Shown: positions 51,579 to 60,204, counted from the first letter of the stretch. The stretch: 64,000 nt of DNA from Azospirillum oleiclasticum (GCF_013423485.1 NZ_JABFFR010000001.1:682001-746000); one strand, 5' to 3'. Numbers and translations are program-made. The notes: a model not told the origin generated them from the letters alone.

Positions 51579-52376
51579 TCAGACTGGTGGCAGACTCGCA
51601 GCAAGTTCGAAATGGCGGCTCCACGGCCCAGTCAGCATCTGTCGAACACGATTCCTAATTCGTTCGTGATGGTCTGGTACAGCCACAATGAAGTACGCCC
51701 GACATGTACCTCGGCGAAACACCAACGCAGACACGTCAGTTGATCCCGGCATTCGACGTCGGAATTCAGTGGCAAGCGTTGCAACCTGTACCTTTACCGC
51801 CGCGGTCCTGTTAAGGTGATGATAGACGACGACCGACTGGCCGCGAGAGGAAAAAGCTTTAACTTCATCCCAGAAGGTGTACTTCGTCCCATTGTTATTG
51901 GTTCGCCTCGCAGAGGAACACTCGACACCATTGTCGGGATCAAGGAAGACAACTTCGTATCCTGCAGTTGCGGATAGTGCTCGCTGCACCCAGGCATTGC
52001 GGGCGGCAAGTCGAAAGGCGGGAGTTGTATTATTAGAGAAGGAAAGCGGCTCACCATAGAACGCTGTGCCGGAGGGGAGAATGGACGACTGTTCCACAGT
52101 CGCTACCCTGCGACGTTCTGGAACAGGCCCGCCGTCCTCACTGATCAACAGTCGACGCATCTCGTAATATAGCCCTGGGTCGCAAAGGCTGTACTCGGGC
52201 TTTTCGACCAGAAGATAGCTTAGGTGCTTGCCGTCAGCATTGTGTTGCTCGTCCGGCGTAAGATACCACACTACGCCAAGGGACAGATTTGGTGTAATCG
52301 GCTTGCTGCCGCAGATGGCTCGCAAGAGTCCATATTTCCCAAAATCACCAACGTCAAAGGTGTACCTATCCTGCAT
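51579..52376 (-). CDS. Conserved hypothetical protein, phage/defence-island type
   Basis: A 265-residue protein opening MQDRYTFDVGDFGKYGLLRA, a start I recall from uncharacterised proteins of islands and prophages. The ATG at 52376 is preceded by AAAGGAG. Conserved-looking blocks are LGVVWYLTPDEQHNADGKH, YEVVFLDPDNGVE and SVVVYHHLNRT; the LDPDNG segment on a strand end could be a metal or nucleotide site as in methyltransferase- or nuclease-like folds. Function unknown. It lies 11 bases downstream of the DUF4258 gene on the same strand. Confidence 0.7.
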   Translation of the reverse strand: MQDRYTFDVGDFGKYGLLRAICGSKPITPNLSLGVVWYLTPDEQHNADGKHLSYLLVEKPEYSLCDPGLYYEMRRLLISEDGGPVPERRRVATVEQSSILPSGTAFYGEPLSFSNNTTPAFRLAARNAWVQRALSATAGYEVVFLDPDNGVECSSARRTNNNGTKYTFWDEVKAFSSRGQSVVVYHHLNRTAAVKVQVATLATEFRRRMPGSTDVSALVFRRGTCRAYFIVAVPDHHERIRNRVRQMLTGPWSRHFELAASLPPV

Positions 52377-52387
52377 ACGCTTCTCCT

Positions 52388-52669
52388 TTAAGTGCTGTGG
52401 AGCCGCTTGGTGCGATGTCCGCACGTAATGACGCAGAAGTTGTCTGATACTGCGACGTAGGTATTGAGCTTCCTCTCTACAAACCTGTAATCCTCCTTTC
52501 CAAGTATTGAAAGAACATGATGACGTTCTTTCCTGCCCAGAAAATAGATCCAAGCTCCATTTCGGCGGATCTTTCGGCCGTATCTCAGCAGTAGGTGTAT
52601 CACATCGCTGGAGATCGACCGTTGTTGCTGACGCTCTAAGGCATGGGCGGTGACGCCGTAGGCTGGCAC
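52388..52669 (-). CDS. DUF4258-like small protein
   Basis: A 93-residue protein: VTAHALERQQQRSISSDVI and then YRFVERKLNTYVAVSDNFCV and ITCGHRTKR follow the His-Arg-Gln/Arg pattern and the final beta strands of DUF4258. The fold is RelE-like, so a toxin-like role is possible. It precedes the 265-residue gene and diverges from the WYL regulator. Confidence 0.65.
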   Translation of the reverse strand: MPAYGVTAHALERQQQRSISSDVIHLLLRYGRKIRRNGAWIYFLGRKERHHVLSILGKEDYRFVERKLNTYVAVSDNFCVITCGHRTKRLHST

Positions 52670-52768
52670 ATTTTCCTCACAGTCCTTGCGATCACGAGGA
52701 CTACGGTGACATCATTCGTGATGGCCTGCCTCCGGCTGACCGAAAGTTTCTTGCGTTTGGTGTGAGAC

Positions 52769-53866
52769 ATGGAAGTCCAGTGGTGCAAGGATGACGCCGC
52801 CTTTCAGCAGAAGGTCCGCAAATGGGAAATACGCAAGCGGCTGGAGTTCATTGAGTTCCTCCTCTTCTGGGAAGAGCGGCTGGCCCTCGACGATATCCGC
52901 CGATATTTCTCAGTCTCCGCACCACAGGCGGCTAACGATGTGAGGCTATACGAGGAGGTCACCGCACGGTTCGACTCCGGCAGGGTGGTGGGCAATGTAC
53001 AGCCGAGAAAGAAGGGAGATTGGGTTCAGGCTACTGCGGACTTTGTCCCGAGGCTAATCGAGCCGGATTTCGACGATTACATGAGCTTCTACGACGGCCG
53101 CTGGCGAGCTACATGGAAACCCCGAACTGTTGCAGATCCAGGTGGCGACAGCGGATTTGACCGGCGGCCGGTCAGCAGGATCGTTCGCGTCACGACAATA
53201 GAGCGACGGGGCGTAGACGCTGAGGTGGTACGAAAGCTCCTGAGTGCGATTAAGGAGAAGACGAGCCTAGAAGTCGAGTATCTATCACCGGACTACGATC
53301 GGCCCAAGTTGATTACGATTACTCCTCGTTTTCTTGGCCATGATGGATTTAGATGGCACGTGCGAGCCTTTCGCCATCAGGAAGGTGGATGGCGGGACAT
53401 CGTGCTGGAACGGATATGTAAGGCAGGCAAACCCCATCGCGAAAAGAAGGCAAGCGGCGTGACAGAAGACCAAGAGGATAGAACGGTATCCATCGCCGTG
53501 ACTCCACACGCTGGCCTTGCCGAGCACCAGAAGCAGAACATTGCCGCACAGTACCCTGGCATGGCAGACGGCATCTGGGTCGGGCAAATGAAGCGGAGCT
53601 TCGTATCATACTTCCTTAAACGCTACCAGATCGAGGAGGATAGTATTCGGAAGAGTGCCCACCAACAACCACTTGCACTGGTGGATCGGGAATTGGTTAC
53701 CAAGCAGATTAATCCAGACTGGCGTGTGCCACCCGGAGATCGCTTGGACCCGCTAACGCCCTTGCTCAGGCAGGCTAGGAAGAGAATGGCCGTCCCTGAT
53801 TCTGTCCAGGATTTGGAAATTGTCGTCAATGCCCTACATCGGTTCGTGAGTGATGGTGAACATTAA
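52769..53866 (+). CDS. WYL-domain transcriptional regulator, BrxR/CapW-like
   Basis: A 365-residue regulator. The N-terminal winged helix reads KRLEFIEFLLFWEERLALDD and RYFSVSAPQAANDVRLYEEV; the WYL domain spans about 150-235 (LEVEYLSPDYDRPKLITITP, GFRWHVRAFRHQEGGWRDIV); a C-terminal WCX-type domain follows (VSIAVTPHAGLAEHQKQNI). This architecture matches BrxR/CapW proteins that repress phage-defence operons. It diverges from the DUF4258 pair, and the defence-type operon starting at 54565 lies downstream on the same strand; either could be its target. Confidence 0.85.
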   Translation: MEVQWCKDDAAFQQKVRKWEIRKRLEFIEFLLFWEERLALDDIRRYFSVSAPQAANDVRLYEEVTARFDSGRVVGNVQPRKKGDWVQATADFVPRLIEPDFDDYMSFYDGRWRATWKPRTVADPGGDSGFDRRPVSRIVRVTTIERRGVDAEVVRKLLSAIKEKTSLEVEYLSPDYDRPKLITITPRFLGHDGFRWHVRAFRHQEGGWRDIVLERICKAGKPHREKKASGVTEDQEDRTVSIAVTPHAGLAEHQKQNIAAQYPGMADGIWVGQMKRSFVSYFLKRYQIEEDSIRKSAHQQPLALVDRELVTKQINPDWRVPPGDRLDPLTPLLRQARKRMAVPDSVQDLEIVVNALHRFVSDGEH

Positions 53867-53994
53867 AGTTGTAAAAGTTCGTGTCAAATTCACGGACCTC
53901 GTCTGGCACTCCCTCTGACCAGCGTTCGACAGCACCGGTCCAGGTTCTGCAAATCTGTGTCTCTACTGTTTTGATACTTTAGGTACCGGTTTGG

Positions 53995-54327
53995 CTAGGT
54001 TGTCGTAGTGGAGGTCGTTAAGGAGGACGCGGGATCGAATCGCAACCTCCACCGGCGGGTAAATCCGTCGGGCCACAGGGCGAACAGGGCCAGCAAGGCT
54101 TCGGTTGTCTTCCGGCATCGCTCGGCAGTCGGGAACAGCTTTCGCCCGAACTCAACCAGCGTCGTCTTCGCACGAAGGCATGTCAGCACGTTCTGGAGCG
54201 GAGCCCGGCGGCTTGCCAACCCGCGGATCTGCGGCATGACCGAGGTGATCGTCGCGGTGACCGCAGTGGCGTCCATCACCATGGTGGCGTCCTGCTGGTC
54301 CTCGGCCGCCTGACGAAAGCGGGTCAT
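53995..54327 (-). CDS. Doubtful reading frame in the 53.9-54.3 kb gap
   Basis: The 53867-54325 interval holds no convincing gene. The best minus-strand reading is 110 residues (ATG 54327), with LVEFGRKLFPTAERCRKTTE looking moderately protein-like, but there is no ribosome site and the end is low-complexity (SSLTTSTTTT). It may be a decayed gene. Confidence 0.2.
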   Translation of the reverse strand: MTRFRQAAEDQQDATMVMDATAVTATITSVMPQIRGLASRRAPLQNVLTCLRAKTTLVEFGRKLFPTAERCRKTTEALLALFALWPDGFTRRWRLRFDPASSLTTSTTTT

Positions 54328-54495
54328 GAGCAAGGGGGTCGCGATCTACGGCAGAGTCGGCACCGACGGGCAGACGTCGAGAACCGACTCCCCGAACTCC
54401 AGGCGGTTGCTGACGGGCTTGGCTGGGCGGTGGTCGATATCATCACCGACGACCGAATCTCCGGCATCACCGGACGGGACCGCCGCCCCATTGGC
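54326..54495 (+). pseudogene. Serine recombinase N-terminal remnant with frameshift
   Basis: MSKGVAIYGRVGTDGQT continues one frame over as VENRLPELQAVADGLGWAVV and DIITDDRISGITGRDRRP. Together these align with the start of the 36-kb recombinase. One base is missing near 54374, and the catalytic Ser is replaced by Gly (RVGT for RVST). The rest of the gene is absent. Confidence 0.8.
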
Positions 54496-54564
54496 AAAAA
54501 AGTGGCATCGCAGCGTCCGAACGGAGATTACAATAGCTGCCTGCGGTGCAAGGATCGAGGCGGC

Positions 54565-55290
54565 ATGGAGTTCATCACGACCAATGAAGCCTCCAACGGC
54601 AGGCCCGTCCACGCCGGTACCGCCTCGGCCGCCACCGACATCCAAGAGATCATGCGGCGTCTGGCGACCAGCCGGCCGGTGTTCCATTCGGAAGCCGACT
54701 TCCAGCACGCCTTCGCCTGGACCGTCCGGGAACTCCACCCGGCCGCTGGGGTGCGGTTGGAGTACAAGCCGGCAATCGCCGGGCCGCGGCCGGAGATAGA
54801 CATTTGGCTTCGACTGGGGGAGCGGATCGTGGCCGTCGAACTGAAGTACCTCACGTCGAAGCTGGAGGCGGTCATGGACGGCGAGACGTTCCGGCTCGCC
54901 AACCAGAATGCTCTGCCCATTCGCCGCTACGATTGTGTCGCAGACATCGAACGGTTGGAACGCGTTGTGGAAGCCTTTGGGGGGCAAAGCCTGATCGAGG
55001 GGTACGCCGTGGTGCTGACAAACACTCGGTCGTGCTGGCTTGGCGGGTCCGATGCCGGGACCATCGACGCCGCGTTTCGCCTTCCAGAGGGGCGGCGGCT
55101 GTCCGGTTCCTTGGCTTGGGGCGAACGGGCAGCGGCGGGAACGAGGCGGAACCGCGAGCACGCGGTTGTGCTGAAGGGCTCCTATGTCGCGGCATGGCGT
55201 GACTACTCGGTGGTGCCCGGCACCAACGGCACGTTCCGCTACCTGCTGAACAGTGTCACGGGGGACGCGTGGGGAGCCCGTCGCCAATGA
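54565..55290 (+). CDS. PD-(D/E)XK-like nuclease, first gene of an overlapping four-gene operon
   Basis: A 241-residue protein (ATG 54565, in front of MEFITTNEASNG). The nuclease-like core is VRLEYKPAIAGPRPEIDIWL followed by RIVAVELKYLTSK, the E/D...D...ExK layout, near residues 70-100; a helical region with HSEADFQHAFAWTVRELHP precedes it. The C-terminal half is alpha-beta (EGYAVVLTNTRSCWLGGSDA). It overlaps the next gene by ATGA. I know no named family for it; it resembles restriction-type nuclease proteins of defence islands. Confidence 0.72.
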   Translation: MEFITTNEASNGRPVHAGTASAATDIQEIMRRLATSRPVFHSEADFQHAFAWTVRELHPAAGVRLEYKPAIAGPRPEIDIWLRLGERIVAVELKYLTSKLEAVMDGETFRLANQNALPIRRYDCVADIERLERVVEAFGGQSLIEGYAVVLTNTRSCWLGGSDAGTIDAAFRLPEGRRLSGSLAWGERAAAGTRRNREHAVVLKGSYVAAWRDYSVVPGTNGTFRYLLNSVTGDAWGARRQ

Positions 55291-56069
55291 AGCCGGAAGC
55301 CTTTGTCGAACGGGCACTGTCCGGTGTCGACGACGCCTGGATTCCGATCCTGACAGCCGCGTGGGAGGAGATACCCCTAGAGTATCGACGCGAGGTCGCC
55401 ACGGCCAAAAGCCTCGTGCCGAAAGTCGAGCAGATCTTCGAACCGTTTCGAAAGGTGAAGCCGTCAGCCGTAACGGTCATCTTTGTAGCCGAAAGCCCCT
55501 ATCCACAGGCAGGCGTAGCCAACGGCCAGGTGTTCCATCCTGGCCAGGAGCAACTCTGGTCGAAGAAGGGGTTTTCGGCCCACGTGAACCGGTACGGGTC
55601 GCTGGCGACGTTGCTCCGGATGCTGTTGCGTGCCGAAGGCATCATCCAACAAGGCCACCGTAGGGGCCGCGACATCGCCCGTGGACTGAAGGTAGAGACG
55701 AATCTCCGGAAGGTGGATACAGTCAATGACCTTTTTGCTCGCCTCTACACCAATGGCGTTCTACTGCTGAACGCGACGCCGATTCTCCGCTGCAACGTGG
55801 CCAAGGATGCCAAGGCGTGGCAACCCTTCAACCTTGCCATTATCCGGAGCGTCACGGACCTGGCTGCGGCTCCGCCGAATGTCGTGCTTGCCGGCGAGCT
55901 TGCGGGCTGGTTGAAAACGGAATTGACTGAACAGGGGATGAGCGTTGTCCTCGCTGCCCACCCTGCGAGTCGTCGTCACCGCATCGAACGCTTCGTCGAG
56001 TACAGTGATCTCCACGCTGTATTCTCCCGCCTGGAGATCATCTTTCACACGACGGGCGACTCGAGATGA
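55287..56069 (+). CDS. Uracil-DNA-glycosylase-superfamily protein
   Basis: A 260-residue protein with the UDG fold signature: VTVIFVAESPYPQAGVANGQ, where AESPYP takes the place of the GQDPYP water-activating loop, then NDLFARLYTNGVLLLNATPI, PNVVLAGELAGWL and the final AAHPASRRHR, which corresponds to the HPSP/leucine-loop region. The Asp of family 1 is replaced by Ser, so the target base may not be uracil. I chose the ATG at 55287 with ATGA overlap; a GTG at 55269 is possible. Translationally coupled to both neighbours. Confidence 0.75.
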   Translation: MKPEAFVERALSGVDDAWIPILTAAWEEIPLEYRREVATAKSLVPKVEQIFEPFRKVKPSAVTVIFVAESPYPQAGVANGQVFHPGQEQLWSKKGFSAHVNRYGSLATLLRMLLRAEGIIQQGHRRGRDIARGLKVETNLRKVDTVNDLFARLYTNGVLLLNATPILRCNVAKDAKAWQPFNLAIIRSVTDLAAAPPNVVLAGELAGWLKTELTEQGMSVVLAAHPASRRHRIERFVEYSDLHAVFSRLEIIFHTTGDSR

Positions 56070-57310
56070 GGGTCTGCATCCATCGTGGGGCCAAACAGAT
56101 CGGCGGCACCTGCATCGAGATCGAAGCCGGCAGCCGGCGGATCGCTTTTGATATCTGCCTGCCGCTGGATGCCGCCGACGACACCGCGTCGATGCTGCCC
56201 GCAGTGCCGGGTTTTCGCGACCCAGACGACAGCCTGCTGGCAGTCGTGATCTCCCATCCTCACCAGGACCATTACGGTCTTGCCCGGCACCTCCGCCCCG
56301 ACCTGCCAATCATGATCGGCGGGGCGGCCGACCGAATCCTCAAGGCGGCAGCATGCTTTATTCGATCAGGGGTTTCGTTCCAGAACTTGATCCCGTTGCG
56401 TGACCGACGGGTGGTTGAGATCGGCCCGTTTCGTGTCCTGCCTCTGCTGGTCGATCACTCGGCGTACGACGCCTATTCGCTCCTTGCTGAGGCTGACGGA
56501 AAGCGGCTCTTCTACACTGGCGATTTCCGGGTACACGGTCGGAAGGCGGCCCTGGTTGAGCGGCTCATCGAGCACCCGCCTGCCGGAGTCGATGTCCTCC
56601 TGATGGAAGGCTCCTCTATCGGCCGCCTCGACGAGGACGACAGCTTTCCCACCGAGGACGACCTGGAGCACGAGTTCGTGGACGCGATGCACGCCACGAA
56701 GGGCACGGTGCTGGTGTACGCCTCCGGCCAGAACATCGACCGTTTGGTGACGGTGTTCCGGGCGTGCCGGAAGACCGGCCGCCAACTGGTGATCGACCTC
56801 TACACCGCCGAGGTGCTGCGGGCCACCGGCAATGACCGAATACCCCAAGGCTGGTGGAGTGGCGTTCGGGTTTTCCTCCCACACCGCCAGCGTGTGTGGG
56901 CGAAGCGGAACGAACTCTTCGACCTCGTCCCTCGGTACCGGGCCAACCGCATCGACCCGGAAGAACTTGCGTCGGCGGCCTCGACGACCACCGCCCTGTT
57001 CCGCCCGTCGCTGTGTGAGGACCTGGATCGAGCAAACTGCCTTGCAGGGGCGTCGGTCATCTACTCGATGTGGAGCGGGTACCTCCGGGACGAACGCTCG
57101 GAACCATTTCTGAAGTGGCTCGACCGGCATTGCCTTCCGATGGTGAAGGTGCACACCTCCGGACATGCGTCGGTAAGGGGCCTGAAGCGACTGGCCGACG
57201 CCATTCGGCCTCGGCGTCTGGTTCCGGTGCACAGCTTCAGCCCCGACCGTTACTCTGACTATTTCGACAACGTGGACATTCGGGGAGATGGGGAATGGTG
57301 GGAGGTATGA
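56066..57310 (+). CDS. RNase J-like metallo-beta-lactamase/beta-CASP nuclease
   Basis: A 414-residue MBL enzyme. The N-terminus RGAKQIGGTCIEIEAGSRRI is RNase J-like, the metal motif HPHQDHYG is complete, and GKRLFYTGDFRVHGRK and a later VKVHTSGHASVRGLKRLA supply the remaining ligands; a beta-CASP insert lies between (TVLVYASGQNIDRLVTVFRA). It probably degrades or processes RNA or DNA ends. ATGA overlaps join it to both neighbours, which is unusual for a housekeeping RNase J and indicates an accessory role. Confidence 0.85.
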   Translation: MRVCIHRGAKQIGGTCIEIEAGSRRIAFDICLPLDAADDTASMLPAVPGFRDPDDSLLAVVISHPHQDHYGLARHLRPDLPIMIGGAADRILKAAACFIRSGVSFQNLIPLRDRRVVEIGPFRVLPLLVDHSAYDAYSLLAEADGKRLFYTGDFRVHGRKAALVERLIEHPPAGVDVLLMEGSSIGRLDEDDSFPTEDDLEHEFVDAMHATKGTVLVYASGQNIDRLVTVFRACRKTGRQLVIDLYTAEVLRATGNDRIPQGWWSGVRVFLPHRQRVWAKRNELFDLVPRYRANRIDPEELASAASTTTALFRPSLCEDLDRANCLAGASVIYSMWSGYLRDERSEPFLKWLDRHCLPMVKVHTSGHASVRGLKRLADAIRPRRLVPVHSFSPDRYSDYFDNVDIRGDGEWWEV

Positions 57311-58239
57311 CGCTGGATGGCACGACCACGCCGGCGGTGTTCGACCGTGGCATCGACGAGGCGTTCGTCTCCGCGTTGAATGTGGCGTACGACGAGGGCG
57401 GTTGGTGGAGGAGGCTGGCCGACGACACAGATCTCGTCGTCGCCATCCGGTCGAACTACCTGAACGTCTATTGGCGTGGGAACAGCCTGCTGCGGGTAGC
57501 CCACGAGAAAGGGCGGCTCGTTGGGCGGGTCCACTACAAGTACCTTCTTAGGCCAGATCGGACTCCTGAGTACGTTGGCGTCAAGGATGGCCGTGCCGTC
57601 ATTCCAGACCCGGCGTCCTTCCTCACCCAGGACATTGGTGACGTGCAATCACTGAAGGCAGCCGCCAAGCCGTACGCCGGAGCCGAGAAGATCGGCGTCC
57701 ACAACATCGTGATGAGCAATCCGAACATCGTGGATGTGGAGGTGGCATTCGCGGTCGCGGGGATGAAGGGCGACGCCGGCAATCCCCGAGTCGATTTTGC
57801 TGCCGTCCACGAGATGGCAAACGAGGTCCGGCTCGTGTTCTACGAAGCGAAGCTGTTCTCAAACGCAGAAGCCAGGGCTGGCGGGGACGCTCCGCCAAGA
57901 GTGGTGGAGCAGATCGGCCGGTACGCCAGCCTCCTGCGGCAGCATGACGGGCAGGTCGAGCGATCCTACAACCGGGTGTTTACGAACCTGCTGACGGTGA
58001 AGGGCGTCGTCGGCCGGCACCCTGAGCGGGATGCGGTGCTGCGGAAGGTGCTCTCGGGGGAGAAGCCCGTGGTGATCTGCGACCGCCCCCGGCTGGTCCT
58101 GTTCGGATTCGACGACGATCAGAAGCGGGGAGCGGTTTGGGCCAAGCACCGGGGCAAGCTTGTGGATCTGCTGGGAGCAGACCGGGTTCTGCTCCGTGGC
58201 AGCAGCGTTGGGTTCACCACCGGCATCTCGGCACCTTAA
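57307..58239 (+). CDS. Uncharacterised protein with a possible nuclease core, fourth gene of the operon
   Basis: A 310-residue protein; the ATG at 57307 overlaps the preceding stop and has GGGAGG upstream. The stretch NPRVDFAAVHEMANEVRLVF then YEAKLFSNAEARAG could be a D...ExK nuclease core near residues 165-195. Other blocks are LVVAIRSNYLNVYWRGNSLL and GRVHYKYLL, similar in style to uncharacterised island proteins. It ends 16 bases before the convergent gene at 58256. Confidence 0.68.
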   Translation: MTLDGTTTPAVFDRGIDEAFVSALNVAYDEGGWWRRLADDTDLVVAIRSNYLNVYWRGNSLLRVAHEKGRLVGRVHYKYLLRPDRTPEYVGVKDGRAVIPDPASFLTQDIGDVQSLKAAAKPYAGAEKIGVHNIVMSNPNIVDVEVAFAVAGMKGDAGNPRVDFAAVHEMANEVRLVFYEAKLFSNAEARAGGDAPPRVVEQIGRYASLLRQHDGQVERSYNRVFTNLLTVKGVVGRHPERDAVLRKVLSGEKPVVICDRPRLVLFGFDDDQKRGAVWAKHRGKLVDLLGADRVLLRGSSVGFTTGISAP

Positions 58240-58255
58240 GGGACGAGGACACCAC

Positions 58256-58750
58256 CTACTCCTTCTGCATGGCTTCGAGGATCTGGAGGACGCGGAAGAA
58301 TGGATTCACCGCGTCCTGGGTTTCGACCTTTGCCCGGAGCCGCAATCTCTCGACGCATTCGCGATACTGGCCGTTGATCACCAACTCCAGTCCATCGATC
58401 CGGGACAGCCGCTCAGTCAGGTAACCCTTGGGGACCCGTGGCGACCAGAACTGGAAACGGATCTCGTCGAACCGCTGGAGGTGACTGGCCGCGTACGCCC
58501 GCTGCCGGGCGTGCTTCTCAGTGATCTTCCTCACCGTCGATTCGTACGTGCCGATCTGAAGGCCCTTGATGTGCGTGGTGACCTCGCAGAGGAAGGCTCG
58601 ACCGTTTCGGAAGTCGTAGCCGACCACATCAAGTTCGCCGAGCCCCTCCAGGCCGCCGCCCGGTGGTCGGACGTTGTAGTCCACCACATCGCACCCTTCC
58701 TCCGGCTTGAGGTATGCTCCCAAAACATACTCACGTATGTCGGTCTCCAC
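58256..58750 (-). CDS. Small PD-(D/E)XK-like nuclease, convergent to the operon
   Basis: A 164-residue protein with GLGELDVVGYDFRNGRAFLC then EVTTHIKGLQIG, the D...ExT/K layout of a restriction-type nuclease fold, although the usual Lys is Thr. The N-terminal METDIREYVLGAYLKPEEGC and YAASHLQRFDEIRFQFWSPR are well-formed. It stops 16 bases from the end of the four-gene operon, on the opposite strand. Confidence 0.7.
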   Translation of the reverse strand: METDIREYVLGAYLKPEEGCDVVDYNVRPPGGGLEGLGELDVVGYDFRNGRAFLCEVTTHIKGLQIGTYESTVRKITEKHARQRAYAASHLQRFDEIRFQFWSPRVPKGYLTERLSRIDGLELVINGQYRECVERLRLRAKVETQDAVNPFFRVLQILEAMQKE

Positions 58751-58960
58751 TGAGAAATCGCCTCAACCGCCTTTATATTCTTGGTAGCAATCGGTGTATC
58801 GCGAACATCAAACCAGTTCGCAACAGTCCAAATCTGAAGTTTGACGATACCCAAGGGTCAATTTTGGTATTCCCTTACTAGCTTGATCTGCCGTACCATG
58901 GCAACATGGGACTGCACGCTGCACTGGGATAATGTTAGTTTTTGAGGAAGGGTTAGGGCA

Positions 58961-59188
58961 ATGCCAGCGTCGACCCTTGAATTTCGTTTTCCAAAGGGAG
59001 CGTGCTGTCACAACAACATGCTCAATATTACAGAGATAGACGAGCAGGAGATTGATGATGTTGCTATATTCTCTAGGGCGAAATGTAATAAAAAATCCGA
59101 TATTGGAAACATGCGTGTGGTGGTGGTTAGGCATAATACGTCAGAGGTGGAGAAGAAATTTAAGCCGGCATGCGGGTATGACGCTTAG
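58961..59188 (+). CDS. Small hypothetical reading frame
   Basis: A 75-residue reading behind GAGGAAGGG. The composition is protein-like but not distinctive (NITEIDEQEIDDVAIFSRAK). The region is AT-rich relative to its left side. The 58751-58960 interval shows nothing else. Confidence 0.35.
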   Translation: MPASTLEFRFPKGACCHNNMLNITEIDEQEIDDVAIFSRAKCNKKSDIGNMRVVVVRHNTSEVEKKFKPACGYDA

Positions 59189-59252
59189 GGATATCTCAGC
59201 AAATCGTGACATTGTGTAAGTCAGGGTATGTTTTTAGCATCGGAGGGTGTTT

Positions 59253-59477
59253 ATGGAACAGAACTTCGAAACTGATGAAGATCGCATGATTGCACGGCTT
59301 GAGATGCACAGGGATACTGTAACATACATTTGCGATATCCTTGCCAGAGAAGATATCCTTTACAAGCGAACAATAGGAAATAGTCCCAAGGGTGATGTGC
59401 TGGTAGTTAACCGCGGAGACATCGAAAGAGTGCAGACCGTTTTGATGACCCACGACATTGGGGGGGGGAATGGCTAA
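59253..59477 (+). CDS. Small hypothetical protein, first gene of an AT-rich trio
   Basis: A 74-residue acidic helical protein; ATG 59253 is preceded by GGAGGG. MEQNFETDEDRMIARLEMHR and LAREDILYKRTIGN look like a coiled or helical-hairpin segment. It overlaps the next gene by eight bases. No known family recognised. Confidence 0.6.
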   Translation: MEQNFETDEDRMIARLEMHRDTVTYICDILAREDILYKRTIGNSPKGDVLVVNRGDIERVQTVLMTHDIGGGNG

Positions 59478-59727
59478 GGACGGTAATGAGGGTAGCAATT
59501 CAACGCCCTCGATAGAGGTAAAAACAACACTAGTCAATATGACAACTGTTAAGGAAATTAATAGGGTAAGATCTAGTAGCGGCTCAGAAACTATTGCTGT
59601 TGTTACCACAGATAGGTTCACCGAGCAAGCAAGGAAAAGCCTTGAGCAGCAGGGCGTTGCGTGCGTTACGATATCAAAGGATGCCATAAAAGAGCATATG
59701 GAAAAACGAAAAGGTAGAGGAGAGTAA
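59470..59727 (+). CDS. Small hypothetical protein resembling the C-terminal strand-helix unit of Mrr-type domains
   Basis: An 85-residue protein (ATG 59470 after a G8 tract that serves as ribosome site). After a polar N-terminus, SETIAVVTTDRFTEQARKSL then EQQGVACVTISKDAIKEHM resembles the VVTTSxFTxxA...GI.LIDG unit of Mrr-like restriction domains, but the catalytic D-ExK part is missing. Any role in binding nucleic acid is inference. Confidence 0.6.
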   Translation: MAKDGNEGSNSTPSIEVKTTLVNMTTVKEINRVRSSSGSETIAVVTTDRFTEQARKSLEQQGVACVTISKDAIKEHMEKRKGRGE

Positions 59728-59728
59728 A

Positions 59729-60100
59729 ATGGAAATCATTTTTTACAATCCCAGCTTTACAGATGACATTGATTCCGAAGTTGAGGATATCGTTGTCTCC
59801 GAAAAACTGTTCGAGCGTCTCGCAAAAACGGAATTTTCAAAAATCGGCGTCTCTGAACCATTGTCGATTAACATAGACGGGGAAATGATTGAAGTTGTTG
59901 TTGTGAAAGTTACGCCGATTATCAGAAGATCCATCCTTTTGTATTTCGGAGAACTGCTGTTTAATGTTGTCTCTGAAAGAATCGGTGAGGGCGAAGACAT
60001 TGCTAGGGAGAAATATAAGGATTATTTGCGTGACGAGGTATCTATTGTTGAGCTAATTCGGATGTTCGGCAATGAGAGATTCACATTGGTCCAAAGGTGA
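59729..60100 (+). CDS. Hypothetical protein, third gene of the AT-rich trio
   Basis: A 123-residue acidic protein, one base after the previous stop, with GGAGAG upstream. MEIIFYNPSFTDDIDSEVED and LLYFGELLFNVVSERIGEGE show alternating strands and helices. No family recognised. The three genes are clearly more AT-rich than the flanking DNA, which suggests recent transfer. Confidence 0.62.
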   Translation: MEIIFYNPSFTDDIDSEVEDIVVSEKLFERLAKTEFSKIGVSEPLSINIDGEMIEVVVVKVTPIIRRSILLYFGELLFNVVSERIGEGEDIAREKYKDYLRDEVSIVELIRMFGNERFTLVQR

Positions 60101-60204
60101 TGGCTGGGATGTTTGCTTCCTAGGCCGAGCTTGCTTCCTGGGGCATGCCACCGCAACACTTCGGTGGTGTGGTATCCTATATCGTACCCTATCCCACTTT
60201 TAGG

